NCBI GenBank assembly: GCA_052115395.1
Contig: JBFRGO010000002.1
Source of the DNA: Noviluteimonas sp052115395
GTDB taxonomy: Bacteria > Pseudomonadota > Gammaproteobacteria > Xanthomonadales > Xanthomonadaceae
Direction: 5' to 3' (one strand)
DNA length: 64,000 bases
In this document: in pieces, positions 8,380 to 17,732 of the stretch
Layout of the letters: each line of letters starts with the position of its first letter
Numbering within the stretch: the first letter of the stretch is position 1
The notes under the pieces: model-generated
What the model was told of the DNA's origin: nothing
The model's database searches: none
The model's input: only the letters and a program-made list of their open reading frames with translations
Made by a program: the position numbers and the translations under genes

Positions 8380-10130
8380 CGGTCAGTCCGCAGGCCCGTG
8401 CGCAACAGCGCGTCGACATCGAGGATCAAGGCCATGCGGCCATCGCCGACGAGGCTCGCACCCGCATAACCGGGCAGACCGCGCAGCGTTTTGGGCAGCG
8501 CCTTGATCACCACTTCCTCGCGACCGCGCACGCGATCGACCGCCAGGCAACACCGTTGTTCGCCCGACTGCAGCACCACGTTGGTCGCGACGCGATCGGC
8601 CGCCGGCGCGGCGCCGAGCCATTCGCGCAGATCGAGCAGCGGGACGGGTTGCTGGCGCAGGTCGAGCATGCGGCGCCCGTCCAGCCACAACACGTCGCCT
8701 GGCGCATGCGAGAGCACTTCGACCACGCGCACGAGCGGTAATGCGTAGACGTCGTCGTCGATTTCGACGAGTAGCGTGGGCAGGATGGCGAGCGTCAGCG
8801 GCACGCGGATCACGAAGCGACTGCCTTCGCCGACCACCGACTGGATCTGCACCTGGCCGCTGAGTTCGCGGATTTTCGATTGCACGACGTCCATGCCGAC
8901 GCCGCGGCCCGACAGGTCGCTGACTTCATCGCGCGTGGAAAAACCGGGGAGGAAGAGCAACTGCAGGCATTCGTCGCTGGTCAGGCGCGCGGCCGCATCG
9001 GCGGCGACCAGGCCCTTTTCGATCGCGCTGCGGCGGATCTTCTCCGGATCGATGCCGGCGCCATCGTCGCGGACTTCGATCGCGACGTGGTCGCCTTCCT
9101 GCTGCGCGCTCATGCGCACGCGGCCCTGTTCGGGCTTGCCGGCGCGACGCCGCGCCTCGGGCATCTCGATGCCGTGGTCGATCGCGTTGCGCACCAGGTG
9201 CACGAGCGGATCGGCGAGGGCTTCGACGAGATTGCGATCCAGTTCGGTGTCGGCGCCGACGACGTCGAGCTCGACGCTCTTGTTCAACTGGCGCGCGACA
9301 TCGCGCGCGACCTTCGGGAAGCGCGCGAACACGCGCCCCACCGGTTGCATGCGCGCGGTCATCACCGCCGACTGCAGGCGCGAAGTGGCCACGTCGAGCG
9401 CGGCCACCGCGCGATCCAGGTCGTCGTCGCGCAGGCGCGGGCGCAGTGTCTTGAGGCGATTGCGCGCGAGTACGAGTTCACCGACGAGGTTGACCATCGC
9501 ATCGAGGCGACGCACGTCCACGCGCACGGTCTGGTCGGCATCGGACGCCGCGGGTTTGGCGATCGGCGCGGGTCTCGGCGCCGCGATGGGTTGCGGCGTC
9601 GGCGCGACGGGCGCGATCGTCGCGATCTGCCCCGGGATTCCGCCGGCACCGTGCAGCGTGTCGAGCAGCGCTTCGAAATCCAGGTCGTCGATGTCGTCGC
9701 CGCCCTGCGCGAATTGCGCGATCGCGTCCGCGGCGGGCGCTGCCGGCGCAGTGCCGGTGGCGCGCAACGCGGCGAGCAGCGATGGCGGTGCCGGATCCAG
9801 CGGAAGTCCCGCGGCCACGGCGGCGAGCATGTCCGACACCAGGTCCAGCGCCTGCAGCAAACCGTCGAAGGCCGGCGCATCGAGCGGCGCCGTGCCCTTG
9901 CGTGCAAGGTCGAGGCGGTCTTCCATCGCGTGGCAGACCTGCACCATCGGCACGAAATCGAGGAAGCCCGCACCGCCCTTGATGGTGTGGAATCCGCGGA
10001 ACACCGCATCCAGCCCGTCGCGATCGGTCGGATCGTGTTCGAGCACGATCATCTGCGCCCCGAGCTGGTCGAGGATCTCGCGCGCTTCGACGAGGAAGTC
10101 GGCGCAGATGTCGGAGGCGAGGGCGGACAC
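8376..10130 (-). CDS. cheA: Chemotaxis histidine kinase CheA, first copy
   Basis: 584 residues from a GTG at 10130, chosen because the HPt domain starts at once (SDICADFLVEAREIL) and the upstream frame reads into cheZ. His48 (FRGFHTIKGGAGF) is the phosphorylation site. A Pro/Ala linker of about 80 residues replaces a recognisable P2. Then follow P3, the ATPase core (HLVRNAIDHGIE, DDGAGID, GRGVGMDVVQSK) and the CheW-like domain. Its place after cheY-cheZ and before motCD is that of the main flagellar CheA in Pseudomonas. Read-through from the sigma-28-like site at 11207-11233 is likely. Confidence 0.95.
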   Translation of the reverse strand: MSALASDICADFLVEAREILDQLGAQMIVLEHDPTDRDGLDAVFRGFHTIKGGAGFLDFVPMVQVCHAMEDRLDLARKGTAPLDAPAFDGLLQALDLVSDMLAAVAAGLPLDPAPPSLLAALRATGTAPAAPAADAIAQFAQGGDDIDDLDFEALLDTLHGAGGIPGQIATIAPVAPTPQPIAAPRPAPIAKPAASDADQTVRVDVRRLDAMVNLVGELVLARNRLKTLRPRLRDDDLDRAVAALDVATSRLQSAVMTARMQPVGRVFARFPKVARDVARQLNKSVELDVVGADTELDRNLVEALADPLVHLVRNAIDHGIEMPEARRRAGKPEQGRVRMSAQQEGDHVAIEVRDDGAGIDPEKIRRSAIEKGLVAADAAARLTSDECLQLLFLPGFSTRDEVSDLSGRGVGMDVVQSKIRELSGQVQIQSVVGEGSRFVIRVPLTLAILPTLLVEIDDDVYALPLVRVVEVLSHAPGDVLWLDGRRMLDLRQQPVPLLDLREWLGAAPAADRVATNVVLQSGEQRCCLAVDRVRGREEVVIKALPKTLRGLPGYAGASLVGDGRMALILDVDALLRTGLRTDR

Positions 10131-10144
10131 GCGTGCGGTCGCCG

Positions 10145-10783
10145 TCAGAGACCGAGCGAGGAGAGCAGGTCGTTGGCGTCGTCCTGCGTGGCTGGCGCGG
10201 CGTCGAGGCCGGCGAGCGACGGGCCGAAGCCCTTCGTCGACAATTCCTGCGCCGACAGCTGCAGCGGACGCGCTTCCGACGCCACGCCACCCAGGCCCAC
10301 GTGCACCGCGCCCACCAGGCCGATGACGCGGCGGATGATCTGTCCGGTCAAATCCTGGTAGCCCTGCGCCGCGGTCATTTCGGAAAGTCGGCTGCGGATC
10401 GCGGCGGTCGTGGCGAGGGTGCCTTCGTCCGCGTTCGCGTGCGTGGCGAGCGTTCCGACGAGCACGCCGCATTCCTGGATCAGGTCCAGCGTGTGGTGGC
10501 TCGCGTCTTCGCAGATGCGCACGACATGTTCCAGGCGCGCGCAGGCTTCCGGCAAGGAGCCGTTGCCCGATGCCGTGCCTTGCCCCAGCACCTGGTCGAG
10601 TTCGCGCGCGAGTTTGGCCAGGCCCTGCACCAGCGGCTGCGTGCGCCACTGGATCAGCTCGTCGACGCGCGCGCGCCACGCCGCGTGATCGTCTGCTTCC
10701 AGCGCATCGAGCGCGGCATGCAGGCAATCGATCACGACGGCGCGGTCTTCCAGGCCCGCGTCGAAGGCCGTCGCGCCATTCAC
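10145..10783 (-). CDS. cheZ: CheY-P phosphatase CheZ
   Basis: 212 residues, mostly long helices. The catalytic region YQDLTGQIIRRVI carries the Asp and Gln needed to dephosphorylate CheY-P. The last residues (QDDANDLLSSLGL) form the C-terminal CheY-binding peptide. The ATG overlaps the cheY stop by 4 bp, so synthesis is probably coupled. The presence of CheZ points to a beta/gammaproteobacterial, motor-controlling pathway. Confidence 0.95.
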   Translation of the reverse strand: MNGATAFDAGLEDRAVVIDCLHAALDALEADDHAAWRARVDELIQWRTQPLVQGLAKLARELDQVLGQGTASGNGSLPEACARLEHVVRICEDASHHTLDLIQECGVLVGTLATHANADEGTLATTAAIRSRLSEMTAAQGYQDLTGQIIRRVIGLVGAVHVGLGGVASEARPLQLSAQELSTKGFGPSLAGLDAAPATQDDANDLLSSLGL

Positions 10784-11172
10784 GCCGCGGCCCCGAGGCG
10801 TTCGAAGACCTTGCCCAGCTTGTCGCCCAGCGTCGCGGCGGTGAAGGGCTTGATGACATACCCGTTCACGCCCGACTGCGCGGCCTCGAGGATCTGCTCG
10901 CGCTTGGCCTCGGCGGTGACCATCAGCACCGGGATCTTCGCCAGCGATGCATCGGCGCGGATCGCCTTGAGCAGGTCGATGCCCGGCATCCCCGGCATGT
11001 TCCAGTCGGTGATGACCAGGTCGAAACGGTCCTTGCGCAGCTCCACGAGCGCGCTGTTGCCGTCGTCGGCCTCGGCGGTGTTGAAAAAGCCCAGGTCGTT
11101 GAGGAGGTTCTTCACGATGCGGCGCATCGTGGAGAAGTCGTCGACGATGAGGATGCGGATGTTCTTGTCCAT
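10780..11172 (-). CDS. cheY: Chemotaxis response regulator CheY (motor-binding)
   Basis: 130 residues, very close to canonical CheY: D11/D12, phospho-acceptor D56 in VITDWNMPGMPGIDLL, conserved Thr in MVTAEAKREQ, and Lys in VIKPFTAATL. Phosphorylated CheY binds the N-terminus of FliM and the motor. The start overlaps nothing upstream; an 83 bp gap to fliA contains a sigma-28-like site. The stop overlaps cheZ by 4 bp. Confidence 0.97.
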   Translation of the reverse strand: MDKNIRILIVDDFSTMRRIVKNLLNDLGFFNTAEADDGNSALVELRKDRFDLVITDWNMPGMPGIDLLKAIRADASLAKIPVLMVTAEAKREQILEAAQSGVNGYVIKPFTAATLGDKLGKVFERLGAAA

Positions 11173-11206
11173 GGGAATGCTCGAAGCCTCGCGTGTTTCG
11201 CTGGGA

Positions 11207-11233
11207 CTAACGGCCGCGGTTGGGAAACCTGAA
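11207..11233 (-). promoter_or_regulatory. Candidate sigma-28 (FliA) promoter of cheY-cheZ-cheA
   Basis: On the minus strand it reads TTCAGGTT, 11 bp, GCCGTTAG. This resembles the fliC and flgM sites in the window (same GCCGTTA core), with a weaker -35. Transcription would start about 30 bases before the cheY ATG. Confidence 0.5.
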
Positions 11234-11255
11234 GGGTCGCGGCGCGTGAGGGACG

Positions 11256-12011
11256 TCAGTCGGCCGTCGGTTCGCCGTCGGCGCCGCGCCATTGGCCCAG
11301 GCGCGCGCGCAGCCGGACCATCGCCTGGCCGTGGATCTGGCACACGCGCGATTCGCTGACGTTGAGCACCGCACCGATCTCGCGCAGGTTCAGCTCCTGC
11401 TCGTAGTACAGCGACAGCACCAGTTGTTCGCGTTCGGGCAAATCGCCGATCGCATCGCCCAGCGCATGCCGGAAGGCATCGCCTTCGAAGGCGCGCGCCG
11501 GCGTCGCGGTCGAGGACACGGCCAGGCGCGGTTCGCCGTCGTGTTCCTCCATGTGCGCGTCCAGGCTGATCAGCTGTCCGCGCGCCGCGTCGTCGACCAT
11601 CTGGTGGTATTCGTCGAGGCTGACGTTGAGCGCGGCGGCCACCTGGCGCGCGGTGGCGGCCTGGCCGGTGCGTTGCTCGATGTCGCGGGTGGCGGCGACC
11701 AGGTCTCGATAGCGGCGATGCACCGAACGCGGCACCCAATCGCCGCGGCGGATCTCGTCGATCATCGCGCCGCGGATGCGGATCGATGCATAGGTCTCGA
11801 AGGCCGCGCCCTGGTCGGCGTGGAAATTCCGCGCCGCGTCGATCAGGCCCAGCATGCCGGCCTGGATCAGATCGTCGATCTCCACGCTCGCCGGCAGGCG
11901 CGCGGCGACGTGGTGGGCGATGCGGCGCACCAGTTCGGCGTGGCGCTCGACGATCTCGTTCGCCGATCCGTTCTGTTGCGCGCGGTAGTGGGCCGCGGCG
12001 ACGGCGTTCAT
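11256..12011 (-). CDS. fliA: RNA polymerase sigma-28 factor FliA
   Basis: 251 residues. Region 2 (DLIQAGMLGLIDAARNF, FETYASIRIRGAMIDEIRRGDWVPRS), region 3 and region 4 (LPEREQLVLSLYYEQELNLREIGAVLNVSESRVCQIH) are all complete. FliA transcribes late flagellar and chemotaxis genes and is held by FlgM (48505-48819). The ATG overlaps the flhG stop by 4 bp. Likely targets in the window are the sites before fliC, flgM, cheV and cheY. Confidence 0.97.
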   Translation of the reverse strand: MNAVAAAHYRAQQNGSANEIVERHAELVRRIAHHVAARLPASVEIDDLIQAGMLGLIDAARNFHADQGAAFETYASIRIRGAMIDEIRRGDWVPRSVHRRYRDLVAATRDIEQRTGQAATARQVAAALNVSLDEYHQMVDDAARGQLISLDAHMEEHDGEPRLAVSSTATPARAFEGDAFRHALGDAIGDLPEREQLVLSLYYEQELNLREIGAVLNVSESRVCQIHGQAMVRLRARLGQWRGADGEPTAD

Positions 12012-12892
12012 GCGGCGGTCCTCGCAACGCCCGGGGCCTGCGCCTGCACCAGGCGCTCGAGGAAGAATTCGACGTGGCCGCGCGCACCGGGTGGCGACTG
12101 CCACTGGCGCGAACGCCGTGCGATGTCGCGGAAGGCGAGCGCCGAGGGGCTCGAGGGGAACGCATCGACCACCGGTTCCTGGCGCTGGATGGCGCGTCGC
12201 AGCCATTCGTCGCGCGGGATCGAGCCCAGGTGGCTCAACGTGACGTCGAGGAAGCGCGAGGTCACGCGCTCGAGCTTGCGGAACAACTGCTGGCCGTCGG
12301 CCGCGTCGCGGACCTGGTTGCCGAGCACCTGCACGCGCGAGACGCCGCAGTCGCGATTGAGCACCTTGATCAGCGCGTAGGCATCGGTGACCGACGCCGG
12401 TTCGTCGCAGACCACCACGACGACATCCTGCGCGGCCTGGCAGAAGGTGAGTACGCCGTCGGCGATGCCCGCGGCGTTGTCGACCACCATCGTGTCGATT
12501 TCGATGTCCAGTTCGCTGAACGCGTGCACGAGGCCGACGTGCTGCTGCGGCGTGAGTTCGGTCATGTGGCGCTTGCCCGACGCGGCCGGGATCACCATCA
12601 GGCCGTTGGGGCCTTCGAGCACCGTCTCGCGCAACTCGCAACGACCGGCGAACACATCGGCGAGCGTGAAACGCGGCGACAGGCCGAGCATCACGTCGAC
12701 ATTCGCCAGCCCCAGGTCGGTGTCGAGCAGCAAGGTGCGCTGGCCCGCGTTGACCAGCGCGGCCGCCAAGTTGATCGACACCGACGTCTTGCCGACGCCG
12801 CCCTTGCCGCTGGCCACGGCGATCACGCGCGGCGCCGCGGGGCGCGGCGGCGCAAGGTCCGAATGCGTCAGGCGCACATCATGCGAATGCAT
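12008..12892 (-). CDS. flhG: Flagellar number regulator FlhG (FleN), MinD-like ATPase
   Basis: 294 residues. The deviant Walker A motif SGKGGVGKTS, LLLDTDLGLANVDVMLG and VVDNAAGIADGVL mark the MinD/ParA family. Downstream of flhF this is FlhG/FleN, which limits polar flagella number by stimulating FlhF GTPase and restraining FleQ. The N-terminus (residues 1-22) is a short Pro-rich extension that may hold the FlhF-activating peptide. It overlaps flhF by 14 bp and fliA by 4 bp. Confidence 0.95.
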   Translation of the reverse strand: MHSHDVRLTHSDLAPPRPAAPRVIAVASGKGGVGKTSVSINLAAALVNAGQRTLLLDTDLGLANVDVMLGLSPRFTLADVFAGRCELRETVLEGPNGLMVIPAASGKRHMTELTPQQHVGLVHAFSELDIEIDTMVVDNAAGIADGVLTFCQAAQDVVVVVCDEPASVTDAYALIKVLNRDCGVSRVQVLGNQVRDAADGQQLFRKLERVTSRFLDVTLSHLGSIPRDEWLRRAIQRQEPVVDAFPSSPSALAFRDIARRSRQWQSPPGARGHVEFFLERLVQAQAPGVARTAA

Positions 12893-14489
12893 GGCGATCC
12901 TCGAAGTCGTGGGCGGAGTCGGCGCGGTTGCGCTTTTCGGTGGGCAGTTCGAAGGTCAGCGACAGGCGATCGGCATCGGCGGCGTCGATGTCGGCAGGCA
13001 CCTGCTGGCCGGCGGTGGTGTAGGCGATGCCGATGTCGTGCGTGGCGAGCATCGAGAGCGCGGCGCCGGGGCGGCCGGTTTCGTCGAGCTTGGTGAGCAC
13101 GACGCCTTCGGGCGCGGCGGGGCGATAGCGGCGCAGGATGTCCCCGAGGTCGAGCGCGTTGGCGTTGGCCGGCAACACGAGCAGGCTGCGCACGCGGCTG
13201 GCCGAACGCAGCCACAGGATCTGGCGCAGCAACGCACGATCGCGCACGCCGTAGCCGGCGGTGTCGACCAGCACGAGCGGGTAATCCTGGAGTTGGTCGA
13301 GCGTCGTGCCCAGCGCATCGCTGCCGTCGGCGTCGCACACGGTGACGCCCAGGCGGCGGCCGAGCGCATGCAGTTGTTCATGCGCACCGGTGCGCTCGCT
13401 GTCGATGCTCACCAGCGCGACGTCGCGCGCGCGATGGCGTTTGGCGAAGCGCGCCGCGAGCTTGGCGGCGGTGGTGGTCTTGCCCGCGCCGGTCGGGCCG
13501 ACGAGCGCGATCACGCCGCCTTCGTCGATGGGTTCCGAACGCAGCATCGGCACGCGCGCCATCAGCGCCGCGCGCAAGGGCGCGAGGATTTCGTCGGGCG
13601 GCAGGCGCGGGTCGAGGCCGGCGGCGATGTCCTGCGCGAGCGCCGGGTCGCAGCCATAGGCGAGCAGCGCATCCAGCGCGGCCGCGCGCGCGGGCGAACC
13701 ACGCAGGCGTTCGACCGACAGCTGCGCGAGCTGTTGTTCCATGAGGTGGCGCATCGCCGCCAGTTCGCCGCGCATCGCGACGATGCCGGGATCGGCGGCG
13801 GGGTTGGATACGGCGTGCAGCGTGGGCAGGATGGTCTGCGTCGGTTGCGGCGCGGGCGCGGCCTGGATCGATTCGACGGCCATTTGCGGAACGACGTCGT
13901 TCGCACCGAGCGCAATCAGATAGTCGGCATCGCACAGCGCGTCGCAGGTGCTGTCCTGGATTTCGTCGTTGGCCGGCGCGACCGGCGCGGGTTGCGCAAT
14001 CGGCAGTGCCGGCACTTCGAACGCGGCCATCATCGCTTCGAAGCGCGGCACTTCCGCAGGCGCTTGCTGCGGTTCGACGGCGGTGAGTTCGGCGAGCGTC
14101 GGGCCCGCGTCGGCCTCGGGCAGGTCGTGGCCCAACTTGAAGATGGCGCGCGCGCGCGACATCAGCGATTCGCGCGGCGCGGTCGCGGGCGCTGCCGCCA
14201 CAGGCGCGAGGACGACGGGCGCGGGCGCGGCTTCGGGCGCCGACACGATCTCGACGTTCGCCGCGATCGTTGCCTGCGCCGGCATCGACACGATCGTCGC
14301 CACCTGCGCGGGCGTCGCGGCGCGCAGTGCCTGCGCGGCCAGCGCTTCGTCGTAATCGGTCGCCGACACCACTTCGATGCCTTCGGGCGTCGCGCGGTTG
14401 GACAGGATCACCGCATCCGGGCCCTGGTCGTCGCGCACCATGCGCAGCGCGGTGCGCATGTCGGGGGCGATGAAACGCTTGATTCTCAC
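12879..14489 (-). CDS. flhF: Flagellar placement GTPase FlhF (SRP type)
   Basis: 536 residues from a GTG at 14489: AAGGAG lies 6 bases upstream and the protein then begins MRIKRFIAPDMRTALRMV, as the family does. The B domain and a long Ala/Pro-rich region fill residues 1-300. The NG GTPase domain follows: P-loop LVGPTGAGKTTTAAK, G3 VDTAGYG, G4 TKLDETG. FlhF marks the pole where the flagellum is built and recruits FliF; FlhG is encoded next. The overlap with flhG is 14 bp. Confidence 0.94.
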   Translation of the reverse strand: MRIKRFIAPDMRTALRMVRDDQGPDAVILSNRATPEGIEVVSATDYDEALAAQALRAATPAQVATIVSMPAQATIAANVEIVSAPEAAPAPVVLAPVAAAPATAPRESLMSRARAIFKLGHDLPEADAGPTLAELTAVEPQQAPAEVPRFEAMMAAFEVPALPIAQPAPVAPANDEIQDSTCDALCDADYLIALGANDVVPQMAVESIQAAPAPQPTQTILPTLHAVSNPAADPGIVAMRGELAAMRHLMEQQLAQLSVERLRGSPARAAALDALLAYGCDPALAQDIAAGLDPRLPPDEILAPLRAALMARVPMLRSEPIDEGGVIALVGPTGAGKTTTAAKLAARFAKRHRARDVALVSIDSERTGAHEQLHALGRRLGVTVCDADGSDALGTTLDQLQDYPLVLVDTAGYGVRDRALLRQILWLRSASRVRSLLVLPANANALDLGDILRRYRPAAPEGVVLTKLDETGRPGAALSMLATHDIGIAYTTAGQQVPADIDAADADRLSLTFELPTEKRNRADSAHDFEDRHAFA

Positions 14490-14509
14490 TGCATGCTCCT
14501 TCAATCAAC

Positions 14510-16576
14510 TCAACCGATCGCACCCACCACGCGTAGTCGCTTGTCCTCCGGCACCTCGCCGTAGGCCAGCACCGACAACGACGGAATGCTGTGCCGCACG
14601 AGCCGGGCGATCGCCGCGCGGATCCCGCCGGGCACCAGCAGCACCGCGGGTTCGCCGCGACTTTCCTGCCGTGCCACGCACTCGCCGAGGTTCTGGTGCA
14701 ACCGCTCGGCAAGCCCGGGTTCCATCGCGGCGCCCTGGCCGCTGACCGAGTCCTGCAACACCCGTTCCAGAGACGGCGCCAGGGTGAACACCGGCAGTTC
14801 CGGCGCCAGGCCATTGAGTTCCTGGACGATGAAGCGACCCAGCCCGGTGCGCACCGCGGCGGTGAGCAGCGCCGGATCCTGGCTGTGCACGCCGTGGTCG
14901 AGCAGCGCTTCGACGATCTGGCGCATCTGCCGGATCGGCACGCGCTCGGCGAGCAGGGACTGCAGGACTTTCACCACCACCGACAGCGGCAGCAGCTTGG
15001 GTGTCAAATCCTCGACGAGCTTCGGCGCGCTGCGTCCAAGAGCCGTCAGCAGGTGCTGCGCTTCCTCGTGGCCGAGCAGTTCGGCGGCGCGCTCGCGCAC
15101 CAGATGCGACAGATGAGTGGCCACCACGGTGGCGGCGTCGACCACCGTGTAGCCGAGCGATTCGGCATGCGCGCGCTGCGAGGGCAGGATCCACACCGCA
15201 TCGAGCCCGAAGGCCGGATCCTTGCCGGGAATGCCGTCGAGGGCGCCGAACACCTTGCCCGGATCGAGCGCGAGGTCGCGTTCGGGATGCAGGTCGCCGC
15301 TCGCCACCGGCACGCCATGCACGAGCACGCGATAGTGGTTGGGCGACAGCTCGAGGTTGTCGCGCACGTGCACGGCGGGAATGAGGAAGCCGATGTCCTG
15401 CGTGAGCTTGCGGCGCACGCCCTTGAGCCGCGCCAACAATTCGCCGCCCTGTTGCTTGTCGACCAGGCCGATCAGGCGATAGCCCACTTCCAGCGCCAAA
15501 GGTTCGACGGGGCGGATCTCGTCCCAGCCCAATTCGGCGACGGCGGTCGATTCGGCGTTCGTCGCCAGGTCGACCTCGGGCTGCGCCGCCGCGCGCTTCG
15601 CACGCTGGTGCAGCTTCCACGCGGCGTAGCCCAGAACGCCGGCCAGCAGGAGGAAGGGAAGATTGGGCATGCCGGGGATCACGCCGATCACGCCGAGCAA
15701 CACCGCCGCCACGGTCAGCGCGCGCTGGTGGCCGAACAACTGCAGCGATACCGCCGAGCCCATTTCCTGCTCGCCGGTGGAACGCGTGACCAGCATCGCG
15801 GTCGCCGTGGCGATCAGCAGCGCGGGCAACTGCGCGACCAGGCCATCGCCGATGGCGAGCATCGTGTAGGTCTGCGCCGCTTCGGCGAAGCCCATGTCGT
15901 GCTGGATCACGCCGATCAGCATGCCGCCGACCACGTTGATGACGAGGATCAAGATGCCGGCGATCGCATCGCCGCGGACGAACTTGCTCGCACCGTCCAT
16001 CGAACCGTAGAAGTCCGCTTCGTCGCGCACTTCCTGGCGGCGCTGGCGCGCATCCTCGCGCGTGAGCAGGCCGGCGTTGAGGTCGGCGTCGATCGCCATC
16101 TGCTTGCCGGGCAAGGCATCGAGGATGAAGCGCGCCGAGACTTCGGAGATGCGCCCCGCGCCCTTGGTGACCACGACGAAGTTGACGATGGTGAGGATCG
16201 TGAACACCACGATGCCGACCGCGTAACTGCCGCCGACCACGAACTGGCCGAAGGATTCGATCACGTGGCCGGCCGCGCCCTGGCCTTCGTGCCCGTGCAA
16301 CAGCACCACGCGCGTGGAGGCGACGTTGAGCGCCAGCCGCAGCAGCGTGACCATCAGCAGGACGCTGGGGAAGGTCGAGAATTCCAGCGGACGGCGGACG
16401 TAGACCACCGCGAGCATCACCACCAGCGACAGCGCGATGTTGATGGTGAACAGGCCGTCGAGCAGGATCGGCGCGAGCGGCACCATCACCATCGCCAGCA
16501 TGGCGAGCATCACCAATGGCGCCGCGATGCCGTTGCGCAGCGCCGTTGCCATGCCGCGCGGTGTTGCCTCGCTCAT
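14510..16576 (-). CDS. flhA: Flagellar export gate protein FlhA
   Basis: 688 residues. The N-terminal half carries about eight membrane helices with the conserved loop of the family (FVVGGSYAVGIVVFTIL, GAGRISEVSARFILDALPGKQMAIDADLNAG, FYGSMDGASKFVRGDA). The C-terminal half is the cytoplasmic nonamer ring that docks chaperone-cargo complexes (LELSPNHYRVLVHG, LTPKLLPLSVVVKVLQSLL). The ATG overlaps the flhB stop by 4 bp. Length is normal. Confidence 0.97.
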   Translation of the reverse strand: MSEATPRGMATALRNGIAAPLVMLAMLAMVMVPLAPILLDGLFTINIALSLVVMLAVVYVRRPLEFSTFPSVLLMVTLLRLALNVASTRVVLLHGHEGQGAAGHVIESFGQFVVGGSYAVGIVVFTILTIVNFVVVTKGAGRISEVSARFILDALPGKQMAIDADLNAGLLTREDARQRRQEVRDEADFYGSMDGASKFVRGDAIAGILILVINVVGGMLIGVIQHDMGFAEAAQTYTMLAIGDGLVAQLPALLIATATAMLVTRSTGEQEMGSAVSLQLFGHQRALTVAAVLLGVIGVIPGMPNLPFLLLAGVLGYAAWKLHQRAKRAAAQPEVDLATNAESTAVAELGWDEIRPVEPLALEVGYRLIGLVDKQQGGELLARLKGVRRKLTQDIGFLIPAVHVRDNLELSPNHYRVLVHGVPVASGDLHPERDLALDPGKVFGALDGIPGKDPAFGLDAVWILPSQRAHAESLGYTVVDAATVVATHLSHLVRERAAELLGHEEAQHLLTALGRSAPKLVEDLTPKLLPLSVVVKVLQSLLAERVPIRQMRQIVEALLDHGVHSQDPALLTAAVRTGLGRFIVQELNGLAPELPVFTLAPSLERVLQDSVSGQGAAMEPGLAERLHQNLGECVARQESRGEPAVLLVPGGIRAAIARLVRHSIPSLSVLAYGEVPEDKRLRVVGAIG

Positions 16577-17727
16577 GGCGTCGAGCCCTTGGCGTCGTCG
16601 TCCGGCGCGCCGTCGGCGCCGACGTCGATCGCGGGCAGCGCGGGCATCGGGCCACGGCCCGGCACCCAGGCCTTGAGCTGGTACACGTACGACAGCACCT
16701 GGGCGACGGCGGCGTAGAGCTTCACGGGGACTTCCTGGTCGAGCCTGGCCTGTCGATACAAGGCGCGTGCCAGCGGCGGGGCTTCGACGATCGCGACGCG
16801 ATGCTTGTCGGCCAGGGCGCGAATCGCGAGCGCCGTTTCGTCGACGCCCTTGGCCACCACGGTGGGGGCGCGCATCGTGCCTGCGTTGTATTTGAGCGCC
16901 ACCGCGTAGTGCGTCGGGTTCATCAGCACGACGTCGGCGGTGGGCACCGCATCCATCATCCGGCGGCGCGACATCTCGCGCGCGACATGGCGCACGCGCG
17001 CCTTCATTTCCGGGTTGCCTTCCGATTCCTTCGCTTCGTCGCGCAATTCCTGGCGCGTCATCTTCAACTTCGCGCGGTGCCGGATGTGCTGCCACGGCAC
17101 GTCGACCAGCGCCAGGACGCCGAGCGCGCCGACCATCGCGAGCAGCGCATGCAGGACCAGGTCCACGCCCTGTCCGACCGCGACTTCGATGGGCGCATTG
17201 GCCATGCCGACCAGCGTGCCGAATGCACCATGGACGACCCACGCGCCGACGCCACCGATCAACAGCACGCGCAGCAATGCACGCACGAGTTCGGCCAAGC
17301 TTTCCTTGCCGTACATGCGCTTGAGGCCCGCAGCGGGATTCAGGCGGCTGAAATCCGGTTGCAGCGACTTGGAAGCGAAACGCAGCCCGCCCATCACCAT
17401 CGGCCCGACAAGGCACGCGATGAGCGCGGCGCCCACCAAGGGCAGCATCGGCGGCACCAGCCCGAACAACAGGTGCGCCGCGTGATCGGGCAGGCGTTCT
17501 GGCGCATCGAGCAGGCTGCGATCGAAGTGCAGCGCGCCCTGCATCCAGTCGCGCGAGGCACCGCCGATGTGGCCCGCGGTGGCTTTGAGCGCGATCGTCG
17601 CGCAGCCGAGCACGGCGACGTTCGCCAATTCGCGCGATCGCGGGACATCGCCGCTTTCGCGCGCTTGTCGGAGGCGTTTCTCCGATGGCTGTTCGGTCCG
17701 GTCTTCGTTGTCGGCCGCTTCGCTCAT
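16573..17727 (-). CDS. flhB: Flagellar export switch protein FlhB
   Basis: 384 residues. Four membrane helices follow the charged start (DRTEQPSEKRLRQARESGDVPRS cut here to its pattern). The self-cleavage motif NPTHY (in VVLMNPTHYAVALKY) is intact, so the substrate-specificity switch from hook to filament should work. The C-terminal tail after the cleavage domain is acidic and Pro-rich, a little longer than usual. The start is 5 bp from the fliR stop. Confidence 0.96.
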   Translation of the reverse strand: MSEAADNEDRTEQPSEKRLRQARESGDVPRSRELANVAVLGCATIALKATAGHIGGASRDWMQGALHFDRSLLDAPERLPDHAAHLLFGLVPPMLPLVGAALIACLVGPMVMGGLRFASKSLQPDFSRLNPAAGLKRMYGKESLAELVRALLRVLLIGGVGAWVVHGAFGTLVGMANAPIEVAVGQGVDLVLHALLAMVGALGVLALVDVPWQHIRHRAKLKMTRQELRDEAKESEGNPEMKARVRHVAREMSRRRMMDAVPTADVVLMNPTHYAVALKYNAGTMRAPTVVAKGVDETALAIRALADKHRVAIVEAPPLARALYRQARLDQEVPVKLYAAVAQVLSYVYQLKAWVPGRGPMPALPAIDVGADGAPDDDAKGSTP

Positions 17728-17732
17728 CGCGG

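Noticed and set aside
14490..14504. TTG start 15 bases upstream for flhF
   Set aside because: AAGGAG falls inside that extension; the GTG at 14489 has the correct spacing and gives the family N-terminus.
12387..14564. 725-codon plus-strand frame opposite flhG and flhF
   Set aside because: Both opposite genes have complete motifs; the frame has no ribosome site or recognisable family.
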